Shown here: positions 48,472 through 60,949 of the stretch, piece after piece
How positions within the stretch are numbered: position 1 is the first letter of the stretch
How the letters are laid out: every line of letters begins with the position of its first letter
Assembly: GCF_040712315.1 (NCBI RefSeq)
Contig: NC_134017.1
Coordinates: 50,651,636 to 50,715,635, forward strand
Reading direction: 5' to 3'
From: Castanea sativa
Taxonomy: Eukaryota; Streptophyta; Magnoliopsida; Fagales; Fagaceae
Length of the DNA: 64,000 nt
Notes under the pieces: model-generated
Told to the model about the DNA's origin: nothing
The model's database searches: none
The model's input: the letters and a program-made list of their open reading frames with translations, nothing else
Made by a program: the position numbers and the translations under genes

Positions 48472-48846
48472 GTTAAAATGCAAAACTCACCCTTCATATT
48501 TGACAAGAATTCATTTTAATCCTCTAATTTTTCTTTCGTTCTTGATAGTCCTCTTCTTAAAAGTTTATTTGATTAAGGCCTCTCCATCTACTTCTATTAA
48601 ATGTTGCAGTTAATTATCCAATTTTTTAATTTATTTTCTTAAAAATTTTTAAATTAAAAAATCCAATTATGATTGAAAAATATTTTCCAGAATTTAGTTT
48701 TTAAACAAATTTTGATGGAAGTTAACGGAAAAGCCTTAGTTGAATAAACTAGAAATTTAGTGGATTGAAATGAACGAAAGCAAAGTTGGAGAGCTGAAAA
48801 TAATTCTAATATAACTTAGAATGCAAGTTTTACGTTTTAGCCTAAA
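48472..48846. mobile_element. MITE-like inverted-repeat element
   Basis: Left GGTTAAAATGCAAAACTCAC pairs with right GCAAGTTTTACGTTTTAGCC, and CATTTTAATCC pairs with GGATTGAAATG further in. The target duplication is unclear. Confidence 0.5.
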
Positions 48847-48861
48847 AACAATTATATGTAT

Positions 48862-49613
48862 TGTGGGGAGTAAAAAGATCCTGATGGGAATATAGGCCGT
48901 TGGGCCATGCTAAGGAAAGCCGACATGCTCTTGGGTTTAGGACTTGTCAGTACTGCGGGTCGGCCCATACGCCGAGGATCCGAGGATCCAGCCGAGGGTG
49001 AATTTCCCTTCGGATGGACACCGGAGAACCTGGGACTTCATGGTAAAGGTTAGGGAATGACACGGTCAAGACTATTGGTTAAAGGGGGTGAACCCTTGAA
49101 TGTTCTAGAAGCACTGATGTTAGAGAAATACCAAGGATAAAGGCTGCCACCTCCACATTAAAGACCCTGCACCTACCACCCTGGCCGCATTAATGGGGAA
49201 GTGACACCTGAACAGTGGAAGGGAAACTTCTGGTTACTATTCAAAGGCACTGAGAAAAGAAATATCTAGGCTAAAGGGGAGCTGGGGCAACACGTGTACA
49301 AAGTATCAAAAGGAGGAGTATTTAAGGGGCAATCTAGAACAAGAAATGGGAATCTCTTTTTTGTAATCGAAAAAGAAAAAGAAAATAAAGAGAAAGAGAT
49401 AATATAAGAACAGCCCTCGGCTTACGTCCGAGCAGGTTGATTTATAATATTCCTTGTTGTTTCTAAATGTTACCAATCTTTGATTTGTCATAGAATCCTT
49501 AAACACTTCTAACCTGGGTTTTAAGCCCACACTCTACAAATTCATATTGTTTAAGGCTCATTGGGCCTGAGCCCATAACTGTTCTTGGGGCCAGGTGCAA
49601 TTGTGCACTTACA
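48862..49613. mobile_element. Solo LTR, 752 bases
   Basis: TGTGGGGAG...GTGCACTTACA flanked by TGTAT at 48857-48861 and 49614-49618. Contains CGAGGATCCGAGGATCC and related CCGAGG words and GAGCCCATAACTG near the end. The relic at 18150-18905 belongs to the same broad family. Confidence 0.82.
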
Positions 49614-49627
49614 TGTATTATAAATTT

Positions 49628-50015
49628 TTTAAATGTTGCTTATGTTGTGATGGGGAATATGTGGATCATCTGCTAGATCATTATAAGTTTTCTCATGCCT
49701 GATGGTATGAAGCTTTTGAAGTGTTTGGGATTCAATGGGTAATGCTGAAGTTAGTTAACTCTCTTCTCTTTGCTTGGAGAAATTGATTTGGAAAGCACTA
49801 ATCAACCATATGGAATATGGTCTCGGCATGTTTAATGTGGATCGTTTGGCAAGAACGTAATACTCACATTTTTTAAGACAAGGAGAGACCCGTAGACCTC
49901 TTAAAGTCTCTTCTCTTAGGTAATTTGCTTCTGTTGGCTCATATTTGGTGTTGTATGAGTTGTATTTCATTATCTAATTTTTATACTTTCTCTTTCTTTT
50001 TGCTCTTGATTTAGT
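49628..50015 (+). pseudogene. LINE ORF2 C-terminus (zf-RVT region), decayed
   Basis: One frame reads CCLCCDGEYVDHLLDHYKFS, YEAFEVFGIQWVMLKLVNS, LLFAWRN, IWNMVSACLMWIVWQERNTH and DKERPVDLLKSLLLG, with stops between blocks. This is the Cys/His 'zf-RVT' C-terminal domain of plant L1-type LINEs. It begins just after the solo LTR; the upstream LINE body is not seen. Confidence 0.75.
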
Positions 50016-51479
50016 TTTATTTACTTATTTTACAGACTACTCACTATCGTGAACATGATGCTCAGTTGTTTTAATAGAAGTTTTATTATCTCTATATGTG
50101 TGTGTGTGTTACACACACTAAGTATAAAGTAATATATGCTACTATTTTAAGGGGTTAAGTTACTATATAGATATAGTTAGTATTGTAATTAGCTACTTAA
50201 GGGAAGGGTATTTTAGTAACTTTTGACACACATGAATCAATAGGCACAACACACAAGACACTGGGCCTAATCCTTAAGAGGACGCTAGTTCTTCTTACCA
50301 TGCATGTGAGACCTATGACAAGCCACTGACTAATTCAAGCGAGAAACTTCCCTAGCCAGCCAAATAAACCAAAATTCCTAGCTCCTTTTGCTTTCATTTC
50401 TCGTATAAAACTAGAAAGAGCTAGAAAGCTCAAGCTCTCTCCCTCTCTACACATACGGGTCCAGCAAAAAAAGGGAAAGTTTCTTCACTTTCTTCTCAAG
50501 TGTTTGCTTAAAGCTTCTTGCTACAGTAAGTCTAGCTTCCAATCCTTCAAGGCCCCTAAGCTTGAGTAAGAAAATCTAGCTTCTGAACCTTTCAATCCAT
50601 AAATTCTCCATTGTTGTTTCTAGTAATTGGATTAGGGGTTTGTGAAATAAGAAAATTGTGAACTTGTTAAGTCTAGGGTTCTTATTTTAAGAAAGCTTTG
50701 AAACTGATATTGGTGATTTGTTGAAAACAGATTAGGGTTCTTATTATTTGATTATTGCATGTGAATAAGAAATTAATAAAACGTTAAGGTTAGTACAAAC
50801 TGATGTTACTATTGGGATTTTTGTTGTTTCCCATTTTGTTATAAATGGTTAAATGACTATATATAAGTGTTTTCTAACGTGTTTAATGAGAGAATAAAAA
50901 TCCCCATATGATAATAAGACCATTTGTAATCATTTTATGATTTTGGGGGTAAAGTTGTTAAAACTGTCTCTGTGATAGATTCTGTGTTTACGACATGAAA
51001 AATTTTGAATTAAATCCTATTCTGTAAATTTGGATGCTAGGGATAGTTTATATGAAAGCTAAGACACTGGTTGTTATGGAACTGATCTCACAGCAATTGG
51101 ATCAATATAAAAATAATAGTGTAATTTCTAATTTGACTGATATTCTATTAGGGTAGATTTGAGTATGATGGATTGTATGATTTTTAATAAATCATGAATT
51201 TATTCTAAGGCTTTAAAACTAAAAGGGAAATTACTAGACATCTAAATGAGTAACTCTGTAAATTGGCAAGAAAATTGGATGTAATTTGATAGTTCATTTA
51301 AAATTAGTAAGTGAAGTATATGCTAGTAGAATAGGCAGTAAAGAGTAGAACATGTTATGTTATATATAATGGAATCATGCTATATGTTCAGAATTCAATA
51401 GTAAATAGTATACCTTACGGTTTATCAGAATTATGTTCACAAGTACAGTATTTATAAGTTCCAAAAGCTCATGAAATCC
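50016..51479. other. Spacer with a possible old LTR leader
   Basis: 50100-50640 starts with a GT-run/TTACACACAC hairpin, has a TATA-like CGTATAAAACTAG at about 50404, then C/T-rich leader-like sequence with GTAAG donor-like sites. It may be a decayed LTR or a lost promoter. No coding sequence follows. 50640-51479 shows nothing. Confidence 0.35.
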
Positions 51480-52320
51480 TTTTAGCATGAACTATTTTTA
51501 AGCAAAGGTCACACATTTTTATCTGTTTTTTGTATAATATAGTACGAAAAACATGCACATATGGAATGAATGTAAAAAAACTAATTTCTTTTTTGTAATA
51601 AGTTTATATTTAAGTACATGTTTATGTTTAAAAAGATTTATGTATTTTATTAAACAAGACAAAATAGTTTTTTTTTTTTGGTAGAATCTGATGACGAAAT
51701 AAATAAGTGCAAGTTGATACTATTTTAGTTTAATGTAACGCGTAAATGTTTAAATTCATTGGAGCATAAGTTTAACATCATTTATTGTAACGTTTGCATT
51801 AATTTCTAAAAATTGTAATCAATAATTTCTTTTACTTTAGTTTTTTTTAATAGAGAAATATATTTAGCGAGTGTTATGGATAAATGGCCATAATACATGT
51901 GCAGCGTAGCGCATTGTGTTTTAAGAAAGAAGATAGAAAACAAAATTTGCTTTTTTTTTTTTCTTCTTTTTTTGAGAAGAAAATTGCTTTCTTCTTTCAA
52001 ATGGGTTGAAATGTCTCAATATTTTCTCTTTTTATGTGTATAGCATAGTCTAAAAAATATGCATATATGGAATGAAAATAAAAACTTATTTAAATTCTTC
52101 CATGTTTTAATTATAGAAGGTTATGTTTGACATGTTTATATTTAAAAACAATTGTTAAATAAAATAAAAATTAACAAAGACATTTGATACTTTTGTACTT
52201 TAATGTGTGCCATAACAATTTAAATTCTTTGAAATATAAGTTGAACATTATTTATTATACTATTGTACTATTTTTAAAAAATAGTAGTTGATGATTTTCT
52301 TTTATTTGTGTAGATACTCC
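51480..52320. repeat. Diverged tandem duplication, unit about 500 bases
   Basis: 51540-51840 and 52040-52320 share, in order, GCA(C/T)ATATGGAATGAA, ACATGTTTATRTTTAAAAA, TTTAATGT, ATTTAAATTC and a final TTTCTTTTA. Between them are poly-T runs. The second unit ends with TTGTGTAG, acceptor-like. No protein was recognised. Confidence 0.5.
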
Positions 52321-52969
52321 ATAAAACATAAGAACAAAACTCTTTTGATTACTTATCTAATATTATTACAGTATATATATAATTATAACATCATTTTATA
52401 TAGTATTCTAACAATAGATTTAAAAAAATTTCTATCTTCACCAACACTTCGAGTTGGTGAATGGGCAAATTTGTATACAAAACTTCAATTGCGATAATTA
52501 CCAGAATTTATAATTATCATGTGTTTTGAAATGGCCTTTGATACTTTTAGTAGTCAATAGAAGGAACACAGTCAATTTTCTTGCATATTGGCATTGGTCA
52601 AGAATACATGCTTTGCAGAAAAATAAATACTGGCATATGTCAACAATATATGCTCTGCAGAAAGTCAATATGGCCTTACAATTGCAGAAAAGCCCTAACC
52701 TTAATGCTCTTTGGAAATATTCATTTATCATAATTTTGGAAGTCATAATTAATTTTCCTTCTTTTTGATGTACTTATGTATGTCACAAAAGGGCTTCAAA
52801 AAAAAAATTGTGAAAATTATCTTTGGGTGAATTATACACCAACACAGTAGAAGAGATGATGGACCCGATTAAGTATTGATAACAATAAACTATTACACTA
52901 ATAATGTATATGACATAGAAAATAATCATAAATACGTATTAAGCATATCTAAAAATAAATAAATGTCAC

Positions 52970-53088
52970 AGGCCTTGTAGCTGATTTGGCACCTCCCCAT
53001 GTACAAAGTGCTTGGGGGTTTTAGGAGGGAAATTGTTCAAGTTGCGGGGTTAGCAGTATGTTGTAATTATCTTTTAAAAAAAAAAATT
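52970..53088 (+). repeat. tRNA-derived SINE
   Basis: GGCCTTGTAGCTGATTTGGC (A box), GTTCAAGTTGCGGGG (B box), ends in poly(A) at about 53074. Third relative of the family in this window, opposite strand. Confidence 0.6.
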
Positions 53089-54620
53089 TAATGCCCAGTT
53101 ACACCTATAGTAATTGGTATGTTATTAAATTCAATAATTTATGAATTTAAAAAATACACTGTTACCCTAATTATGTGATTTTTTTTTTATTTACATGTAT
53201 ATGCATATAGAAGATGATATGTTTGTACATATGTTATGTTTTGCGTTGTGGGTTTCTACATTTTTAATTATTTATTATTATATTTTTATTTTTATTAATT
53301 TTCTAATCATATAAACAAAAACAAAATTAATACCAAAAAATTATAGAGGTATTGGTTGGACTATGTGGATCATTACACTAACTTGTAATTGTATTATTGT
53401 TTATTATATTATAAATAATAAATAAAAAATTTCATCCTAAGATCTCTATACAATTTGAAAAAAAAAAATGGTAATTATCAAATGCTATATTTGGCACGTG
53501 CCTAAAACTATATATTGTTGTTGAATGATTGACAGCCAGCCCTTCTTAACCTAAGATTGGTAATAAAATCAACTAGAAACAGGTGACCAATCACACCTTA
53601 GAAAAATTCAATGATTGGTGGCGACTCTACTTACCTTGGGTAATCCCTTAAAATTTGGCCCAATTTCATGTCATAACACCAAAAGTAGACCTATCTTCCT
53701 TCACTGAGAGAGAAAGCACACGAAGCTACGCGCGAACAACACATCACATTATTTGAGAGGGGCCCTCCAATGGGGTCCTGCACGTGCACGAGCTGTCGCC
53801 ACGGCAGGTGGTCGAATCAAGGCACAGGCGGCCGTGGTTTTCTGCTAGTCCGATCAAGGCCGAGCGTCAACAACCCATATCCAATGACAAGCAATTTCTT
53901 AAACCAGTAGGATCACACAAAATGAATGGAATGCAAAATACTATCATAGTTCCTTTTGTTGTATTTCAACATGGAGATTTTCTTATACGCCTCATTCTTT
54001 CTATCTCATTCATAAATGATTACTTTTTATTATTATTATTATTATAGATGAGTACAAATTGTCATTATTTATTGTTTTTGTCTCATTCATAGATAATTAC
54101 TTAGTTTATTTATTTATTTATTATAGATGAGTACAAAATTGTCATTATTTTATTGTAATTTTTATAAATCTTTCTTATTGGGAAATGTCTCCAAGTCCAC
54201 TCAAAGTTACTCAGTTAGCTTTGATACTATTTGTGACAAACTAAGGAAAAATGCTAACCACATATACGCTATACCTCCAAAAGACTAATTGAGGTTCATG
54301 GTTGTTTTTATATCTCAAATCAACCTAGTATTACATGCCCCATCACAACAATTGAAAATTTGACAACAATAATGTTCTTATCAATATATAAAATAAAAAA
54401 TGATGAAAATCCTAGTGTAAAATATAAATATTTCTACAAATATACTACACAAAACTTATTCATAATTCATGAGCAAATAAAATAAAATAAAATTAAGACA
54501 CTTAAAATCAATGCCAATTTACAATAAAATTCCATAATAATTTAGAATATTTTTTTTTTAAAAATGTATTTGGATTTGTATTTAAAAATCAAAATGGACA
54601 GTGATACTTAAAAACCTATG
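53089..54620. other. Spacer with possible LTR/PBS debris and a short duplication
   Basis: GATTGGTGGCGACTCTACT at about 53613 resembles the leader next to a gypsy PBS. The GC-richer 53700-53880 has no recognised protein. 53990-54170 holds two copies of a TTATAGATGAGTACAAA unit with an adjoining CTCATTCATA block. No gene seen. Confidence 0.4.
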
Positions 54621-54752
54621 GCCCGTTTGGTATTATTATTTAAACAACAGCTATTTTTGTTTAAACACGTATTTTCATAACGCTTTTTTATTCGCACGTA
54701 TTTTTATAACACTTAAAAACGTTACTTGAAATTTCTTATCAAACGCCCCAAA
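54621..54752. mobile_element. Short MITE-like repeat
   Basis: GGCCCGTTTGGTA at the left pairs with TATCAAACGCCCC at the right. Interior GTTTAAACACGTATTTT motifs also occur at 61390-61600. No clear target duplication. Confidence 0.5.
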
Positions 54753-55379
54753 TCACTCCAGGACACCTTTTTCTCCCTCTTATTTTTCTTGATCAATTAT
54801 TATCCAAGCCCAAAATTTTTTTTTTTCCTACGTCTAATTCCTTCCCCAAAGTCCATCAAACTCTTTTATTCTTTCTGTTTAAAGTTTTCTTTTAGGTCCA
54901 TTTTTCTTGCCAAAGCCCAATTACAACGTTCACTCATTTTCCTGGTCTTGTCCTTTTTTCATTTCTTTTGTAGGCTTGATCCATATATACATAGTTCATT
55001 CTCACTCTCTTATAATGGGCTCGTGTCAACGGTCCACAGGTGTCGACCACTTTCCTCTTCATGGATTGCCTAGTTCTTTTTTCTTTTTTTTGAAATGGAT
55101 TGCCTAGTTCTTTTAAAGCCTAGGGCAACTCAAAAAATAATAATAAATAAAATAAGGGCAACTCAAAATCTCATTATTTACTGACATTCTACATTGAGTT
55201 TTAACATTATTATATTTTAAAAAATAATTCTATCAAGAACTAATATATATTTTCAAAATTAAGAAAATAAATGTGAATTCATTACAAGGTAACGTTACAT
55301 ACACAATAACTTTGGTATCATTTTTCCATAACAATTAAATTTGCAAGCTTTTAAAAAACAGGTCATTGCGATTTAATAT

Positions 55380-55570
55380 GAGAGGTGCTACATTTATAAT
55401 ATTTTTATAATATTTTCACAATAAATTATAGGTGGTTAGTTGTTATTGGTTCAAATTTGAACCTAACACTAAAATTACTTTTTTACCCTAATAATAACAA
55501 CCAGTAACAACCTGTCACTTATAATTTATTGTAAAAATATTATAAAAGTATTATGGATATATCATTTCTC
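55380..55570. mobile_element. Mutator-like MITE with 9-base target duplication
   Basis: Inverted arms of about 75 bases (TTATAATATTTTTATAATAT versus the far end) flanked by the perfect 9-base repeat ATTTAATAT (55371-55379 and 55571-55579). It lies about 390 bases upstream of the CPDase copy 2 start. Confidence 0.88.
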
Positions 55571-55958
55571 ATTTAATATTTGTGGATGATTTTATGAATT
55601 AAAAGATGATAGACATTAAGGCTTGAAGGCATATACGACACGGATATACCCATTACCGATTCATGTGCCGCTCCACTTATGATGCCACGTACCTCTCTCA
55701 ATGTCAAATTCCAACTTTAAAAAATTGCTTCCAAGTTACGTACAAAGCCGAAGCACACAACAACCTCAATATTCAACACAACAGACAATCAAAATCACCC
55801 AAAACCCCATCACCATTTTGGGTTTTTTTGTTCCACATCAAATTTCTGTTTCTGTTTCTGAAAAAACCAACAAATCACTCTCTTCCTTATTTGCATCAAA
55901 ACCCACTTCCTCTTCTTCTTCTTCTTCTTCTAGTACTTCGACCTTAATATTCGATCTC

Positions 55959-57381
55959 ATGGCAACCTCCGAACAAGTAGAGCCAGAGAAGCACGTGTAC
56001 TCGGTTTGGGCTGTCCCACCTGATGACGTGGCGGCCAGGCTGAGGAAGCTGATGGATAGCCTTGGGTCCGAGTTCGGTGGGCCCAAATTCGAGCCCCACA
56101 TAACTGTTGTTGGGGCCGTCAGTTTGACACCGGAAGATGCGGTTGAGAAGTTCAGATCAGCCTGTGAAGGCCGCAAGGCCTACACTGCCACCGTTGATCG
56201 TGTGGCTACGGGCACTTTCTTCTATCAGTGTGTTTTCCTTCTCATCCATCCTACCATTGAGGTCACTTTTTTTTTAATAAGTTTTTGTCCTTCTCTTTTG
56301 TTGGTTTTAATTGGGGCACTGATTCTAAGATGGGATTATATTTTGTGTTTGGTTTCAGGTAGTGGAGACTAGTGCACACTGCTGTGGTCATTTTGGATAC
56401 AAGAACTCGACTCGTAAGTTTTTGTGTTTTTTTTTTACTTTGTATATTTTTCAGGTTACTATTAGATATTTATCAAATTTGAAATAATAGTAGTTACTAT
56501 CTATCTATATGATTATTGTGTTATGTATCTGCAACTTGTTCTTCCTTTGGTGGGACATATTTATATAAAATGGAATTAGGACTCTAATCGGAGTGCATAA
56601 ATTTCGGATGAAATTTAGTTTGGGACTTGGAAGTTGGAAGTTTGGATCGTATGGTAAACTGGAAACATGAAAATTATGTTAGGAAATCATACAACTCTTA
56701 TCTCTTACGCTTCAGGAAATGTACATAGGTCAACAGGGGACTTAGTCCCATTTTCTGGTTACAGATTGATATCTAGAATATACATATAAGGAGTGTGATT
56801 TAGGGGGAACATAAATGCTATTACTCATAATTATCCTTAAATCTTACAATGTCCTTGTTAATTAGTAACTTGCTGTGGCACACAGATAATCATGCATTCC
56901 TAGTGCACCTAATCACAAGTTTGTCACCTCTGTTTTACTGAATAGTTGGTCGTTTTGGACCTATTGGTGCTTGTCTGTCTTGAAGAAAACTACCCTTCTC
57001 ATTCTTTTCTAAGCCTGGGCTTTTGCACTTATGAAACATGCATTTGCTTCCTCTGAGATTTTCATTATATAGAAAGAGAAAGTGTTTATGTAATTTTCTT
57101 TTATGGGGACATTAGGAAATGGAATTTTGGGTTGTGAGGCTCCCTGTATTCATGAATGCCCTGTATAATGCGCAGCTTACATGCCACATTTGAGCCTCCT
57201 TTATGCGGATCTGACAGAGGATGAGAAGAAAAAAGCTCAAGAAAGAGCTAGTATCCTTGATGAAAGCATTAACAGTTTGAGCTTCCAAGTTAATCGCCTT
57301 GCATTATACAAAACAGACACTGAGGACAAAACTCTCGAATCCTGGGAGAAAATTTCTGAATGCTTCCTTGGCCCAAATTAG
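55959..57381 (+). CDS. Cyclic phosphodiesterase (CPDase), copy 2
   Basis: Exons 55959-56261, 56359-56413, 57176-57381 give 187 residues. Motifs PHIT at His47 and PHLS at His124 mark the 2H phosphoesterase active site. It retains Pro before YMPHLS and the FF pair missing in copy 1, so it is the more conservative copy. Intron 1 is short (97 bases). The leader has a (CTT)n run just before the start. Introns, UTRs and about 180 bases downstream align with copy 1, so the duplicate was made at the DNA level, spanning from about 55798 to 57557. All splice sites are GT-AG, and the frame is intact. Confidence 0.93.
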
Positions 57382-57557
57382 CTTCTTCGGCATGTTTTTA
57401 GTTTGTAATAAGTATCATTGTGTACTTTGAGAGCTTTTACTATGTAACAAGAATTATTCTACTGTTCTTCTAACTCTTCTTACTTTTGGTTTATAGTAAG
57501 AATTACAGGTTCTGGTGTTCTTCTGCCCTTGCCAATGTTGTCTCAGTTCCTACTACA

Positions 57558-58292
57558 CCAGTGGAGGAGGGAAATTTACTCTCTCTCTCATTTATTCGCC
57601 TTTTTTTGCTCCCTCTCATTGTCTCCATAAAACAGAGCAAGCTTACTCTCTCATTTTAGTCATATTCTCTTTTCTCTCATTTGTCTTTTCTTCTAATCAT
57701 TGTATGCAACAGACCCTAAGTCTCCACGTATTGTTGTAGAAAGAAGGAAAATTAATGTATTTTGAAGCTGGAAGCACAAGGAAAAATTAATGTTAATTTA
57801 GTATTATTTGATTTTGGAGTCAACTGTAATTTTTATTGGTCAATTGTGTTATTATCTAAGGTATTAGTAGTTAACTAGGTTATTAGTATTTTTAATTATT
57901 TTCCTAAAGTCAAATAATTTTGTAATTCAATAATTGGGATTTCCTAAATCATTTAAAATTATGTTTCCAACATCAATTAGAATTAGCCTAGGTTAGCTTA
58001 AATTAGGTTTTAGTAGTCTATATAAGCAAGATTGAAGTACTATGGAGAGGGGATCATTTTGACAATAAATCAAATTTATCTTGGAATAATCCTAAATCCT
58101 AATGGTTTGGTGTTGTCTCCAGCCAACCCTAGGTGTGACTCCTAGTGGTCTTCTCTTGTTTAGTACTAACCCCAAGCAAGCCTAAATATTTACTCAGAAT
58201 CTCAGATCATCTATATATATTCCATTCTTTAATTTGTTGCCTGCTTTTATTTTGTCTTGCATCATGTATTCTACCGTAAGAATCAAGGAGCC
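57558..58292. other. Spacer, possible LTR relic
   Basis: 58018-58250 has a TATA-like CTATATAAGCAAG followed by leader-like sequence, reminiscent of an LTR of a copia element. Ends not resolved, no gene. Confidence 0.35.
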
Positions 58293-60204
58293 TTTTTTTT
58301 AATAAGTAAGAATACTTTATTAAAAACAAACTACTTCATGCCAAAAATAAAAAGGGACAAAGAAGCCAAAATAATTACACAAGAAGAGAAAAAGAGCAAA
58401 TATGTACAAGAAAAGAGAGAGTTTAAAGTTTATTAACATCAGAATGAAATCACTAGATGTAAATTCACAAGCTTGAGCCCAATTAACAAAGTAATAACAA
58501 ATTATGCGAAAAGTTGGTCTACTGTTTCCCCACTACACCAACACATACAACACCAATTTACTAGCAAGAACCCCTACTGATGAGGTTAACTATAAGAATC
58601 TTACCTCATGTTAACCACTAAAGAATGACATCCTTTTGGGGGCCTTAACATACCAAATGCTCTTCCAAGGGAAAGAATGAGAATTGATGAGATGGATAGT
58701 GTTATAAAAAGATTGAACATCAAAATTAAAACTCCTATTCAACCTCCAAGACATTCTATCAAACCCTTTCCCCTAGGCAGCTTTGTATAGATATGATCGA
58801 AAAAAAAAAAAACATGCCTCCATCTCTCAACCATGAAAATCTCTATGGAACCTCAAATTCCAACTCCTAACCATCCCAAGTGATGAACGGTCCAAAACAT
58901 CATAAATCAAATTTTCCCAGTCCGATAAGCATTCAAGCAAGTCCAGGTATAAATCCTTCAGAGGAAGATTACCACTCTCAAGGATCATACCATAAACCAC
59001 ATGTGGGAGGAACTTATCCCAACCCACACTGATACTCCATCACAATCCACACCCAGATAACCCTCTTACCAACTCCTTTGCACCACCCCCCTCTATATTC
59101 ACCATATTTGGAAACAATCATCTCACGCCACAAACGAGTGTCTTCATGTCCGAAGTGACATAACCATACATTGGTAGGCAAACAAAAACCCTACATCAAA
59201 AATAGACCTTTATCCACTATTTATATATAAGTTAATCTACACTATCAGGAAAGATATAGAAAACAGGGGAAAAAAAGGCTAAGAACTTTGCCGGTCCTAA
59301 GAAAAATCACCCTCCCCCCACATCGAACCTGGTATTCACTATTTGATTTATCAAAACTTACCATACAATGGATTACGACACCAGAAATACAATCCTTTTT
59401 AAGGACTTTTCTAACGTAGTATGTAAATCATGTAAATAGAACATTTTTGTTTATATAAAATATAATTAGAGATTTTCTCAATAAAATAGAAAAACCAGCC
59501 CCATATTAAGATAACTCAGCGATTATCATTTTGAACTTTTATATTTAGAAGCAAAAGCGACACCTAAGAGCAAACAAAAACATTTCTAGATATGCAGTCA
59601 ATTAACCAGAACCAAAATAAGATAACAAATTTACATACTTCTCTTAAAATCACGGCATTCTTCCCTCCTTTTGAAGTAGTTATTACAGTCATAACCGGTG
59701 GTTTTATTCACGCACTGCATAACAGACCAAAGAAAAATTATGGAAAAAAAAAAAAAAAGCCCTGTATATAGGAGTAGAACCAAAGAAAAAGGAAGCAAGA
59801 AAATATGAATTTAAAAAAATGAAGAGAAAACAGATTTTTTTTTTTATAATAAGTACATGATTCTTTATCTAGAGCATTCAACTCACTCCACAGCTTCTTC
59901 TGCTTGGCTACCACATTACTTAAAAGTCCATTAAAATCGGTTCCCCACATTTCTAAATCTACAAGAAACTGAATATTACTCCACTGCCTCCTCCACTTTC
60001 TCTACCAGACTTTATCCCACACAATCAAAATCCCACCCACAGAACCCAAATACAGCCAATCCACATAGTGACATCCCTATAAACTTCTAATCATCCCTCT
60101 GGATTCATCTCCTGCAAACAAATGATATCAGCCCACCAAGAGCGAATCTCTCATCCATTGTCATTTAATCCTTGCACATTCCAAGACACTATCTTTAGAT
60201 TCAT
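58293..60204 (-). pseudogene. LINE (L1-type) remnant lacking reverse transcriptase
   Basis: At 60204 the - strand begins MNLKIVSWNVQGLND, the start of the L1 ORF2 endonuclease, continuing SWWADIICLQE and LGSVGGILIVWD with stops. After 59740 the frame decays. 59200-58740 reads [39 protein letters not shown] and SFNFDVQSFYN, and 58720-58600 reads FPWKSIWYVKAPKRMSFF (zf-RVT). The RT catalytic motifs are missing, so about 2 kb was lost. The 3' end has TAAAGTATTCTTACTTATT then poly(A) at 58293-58300. Confidence 0.8.
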
Positions 60205-60767
60205 TGATGAACAATCGTGACACTAGAAGCCCATTTCCCACGCCTTTGTCATTTTTTTCTGAGCACTCTCATCCGTCTCCCCCTATTTCATCTGAGCTTC
60301 AACAGCCAAAGAAATTATGTTGCTTCTTCTTCTAATCCCTCAAAAGGGGTCCCCAAAAAATAATCAAAGCCCTTGAATTCGCGCAAATCAACTGACTTTC
60401 CCTTTAAGCTTTCTTGTGCTTCCATTGGATCGAAAGAACCAACGGTTCAACATAAATAGGTTCAACACAACCCTCAAAAGGCTAAGCTACTTCAACCATA
60501 CGGACCCTAGAGCCCTCTCCCACAACCTACGTGCTCAAGCTCATTCCCAAATGCTACCATTCAGCCCCATCTTGGGGCTTGTGTAAATGGGATATGAACG
60601 CTGGACTCACTATTTGCTTTAACAGAGAATTGCGCATCAATCAGCCTCCTCAACTCAATCTGAAAGCCCTGCCACCCACTCTTCCTTTGACCTTCTTCCT
60701 ATTGCTGTATAATCGGTTTTGTCACTGCTTAAAAACATTTAAAAGCATTCAAATTCCGCTGCTGACA
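60205..60767. other. LINE upstream segment or spacer
   Basis: Probably the ORF1/linker part of the LINE on the - strand (GGCTGAATGGTAGCATTTGG region), but no domain is recognisable. A TATA-like TGTATAATCGG on + near 60703 precedes the exon candidate at 60768. Confidence 0.3.
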
Positions 60768-60914
60768 ATGAGCTATGTATCCGCTGCTGCTGCTGGTGCT
60801 AGTGCTGCCGCCGCCGCCGCCGCCTGGTCTCCTATTTGCAGAAAACAAAGCAGCTGCGGCAGCTCCAACCTTAGCACCTACGAAGATTTAGAAGACACGG
60901 AGACACGGGTACAG
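60768..60914 (+). CDS. Possible first exon of an unknown gene, Ala-rich
   Basis: ATG then SYVSAAAAGASAAAAAAAW encoded by GCT/GCC triplets, followed by RKQSSCGSSNLSTYEDLED and ending TETRVQ at a strong donor CAG/GTAAGT. Phase 0, 49 codons. GC content is far above the surroundings. I do not recognise the protein and no downstream exon was identified in the remaining 3 kb, so it may be an isolated fragment. Confidence 0.3.
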
Positions 60915-60949
60915 GTAAGTAGAAGAAAACGGCTACAGAAATAAAATGA

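Noticed and set aside
50404..50640. TATA-like box with leader-like sequence as a host promoter
   Set aside because: No coding sequence follows; a decayed LTR is equally likely.
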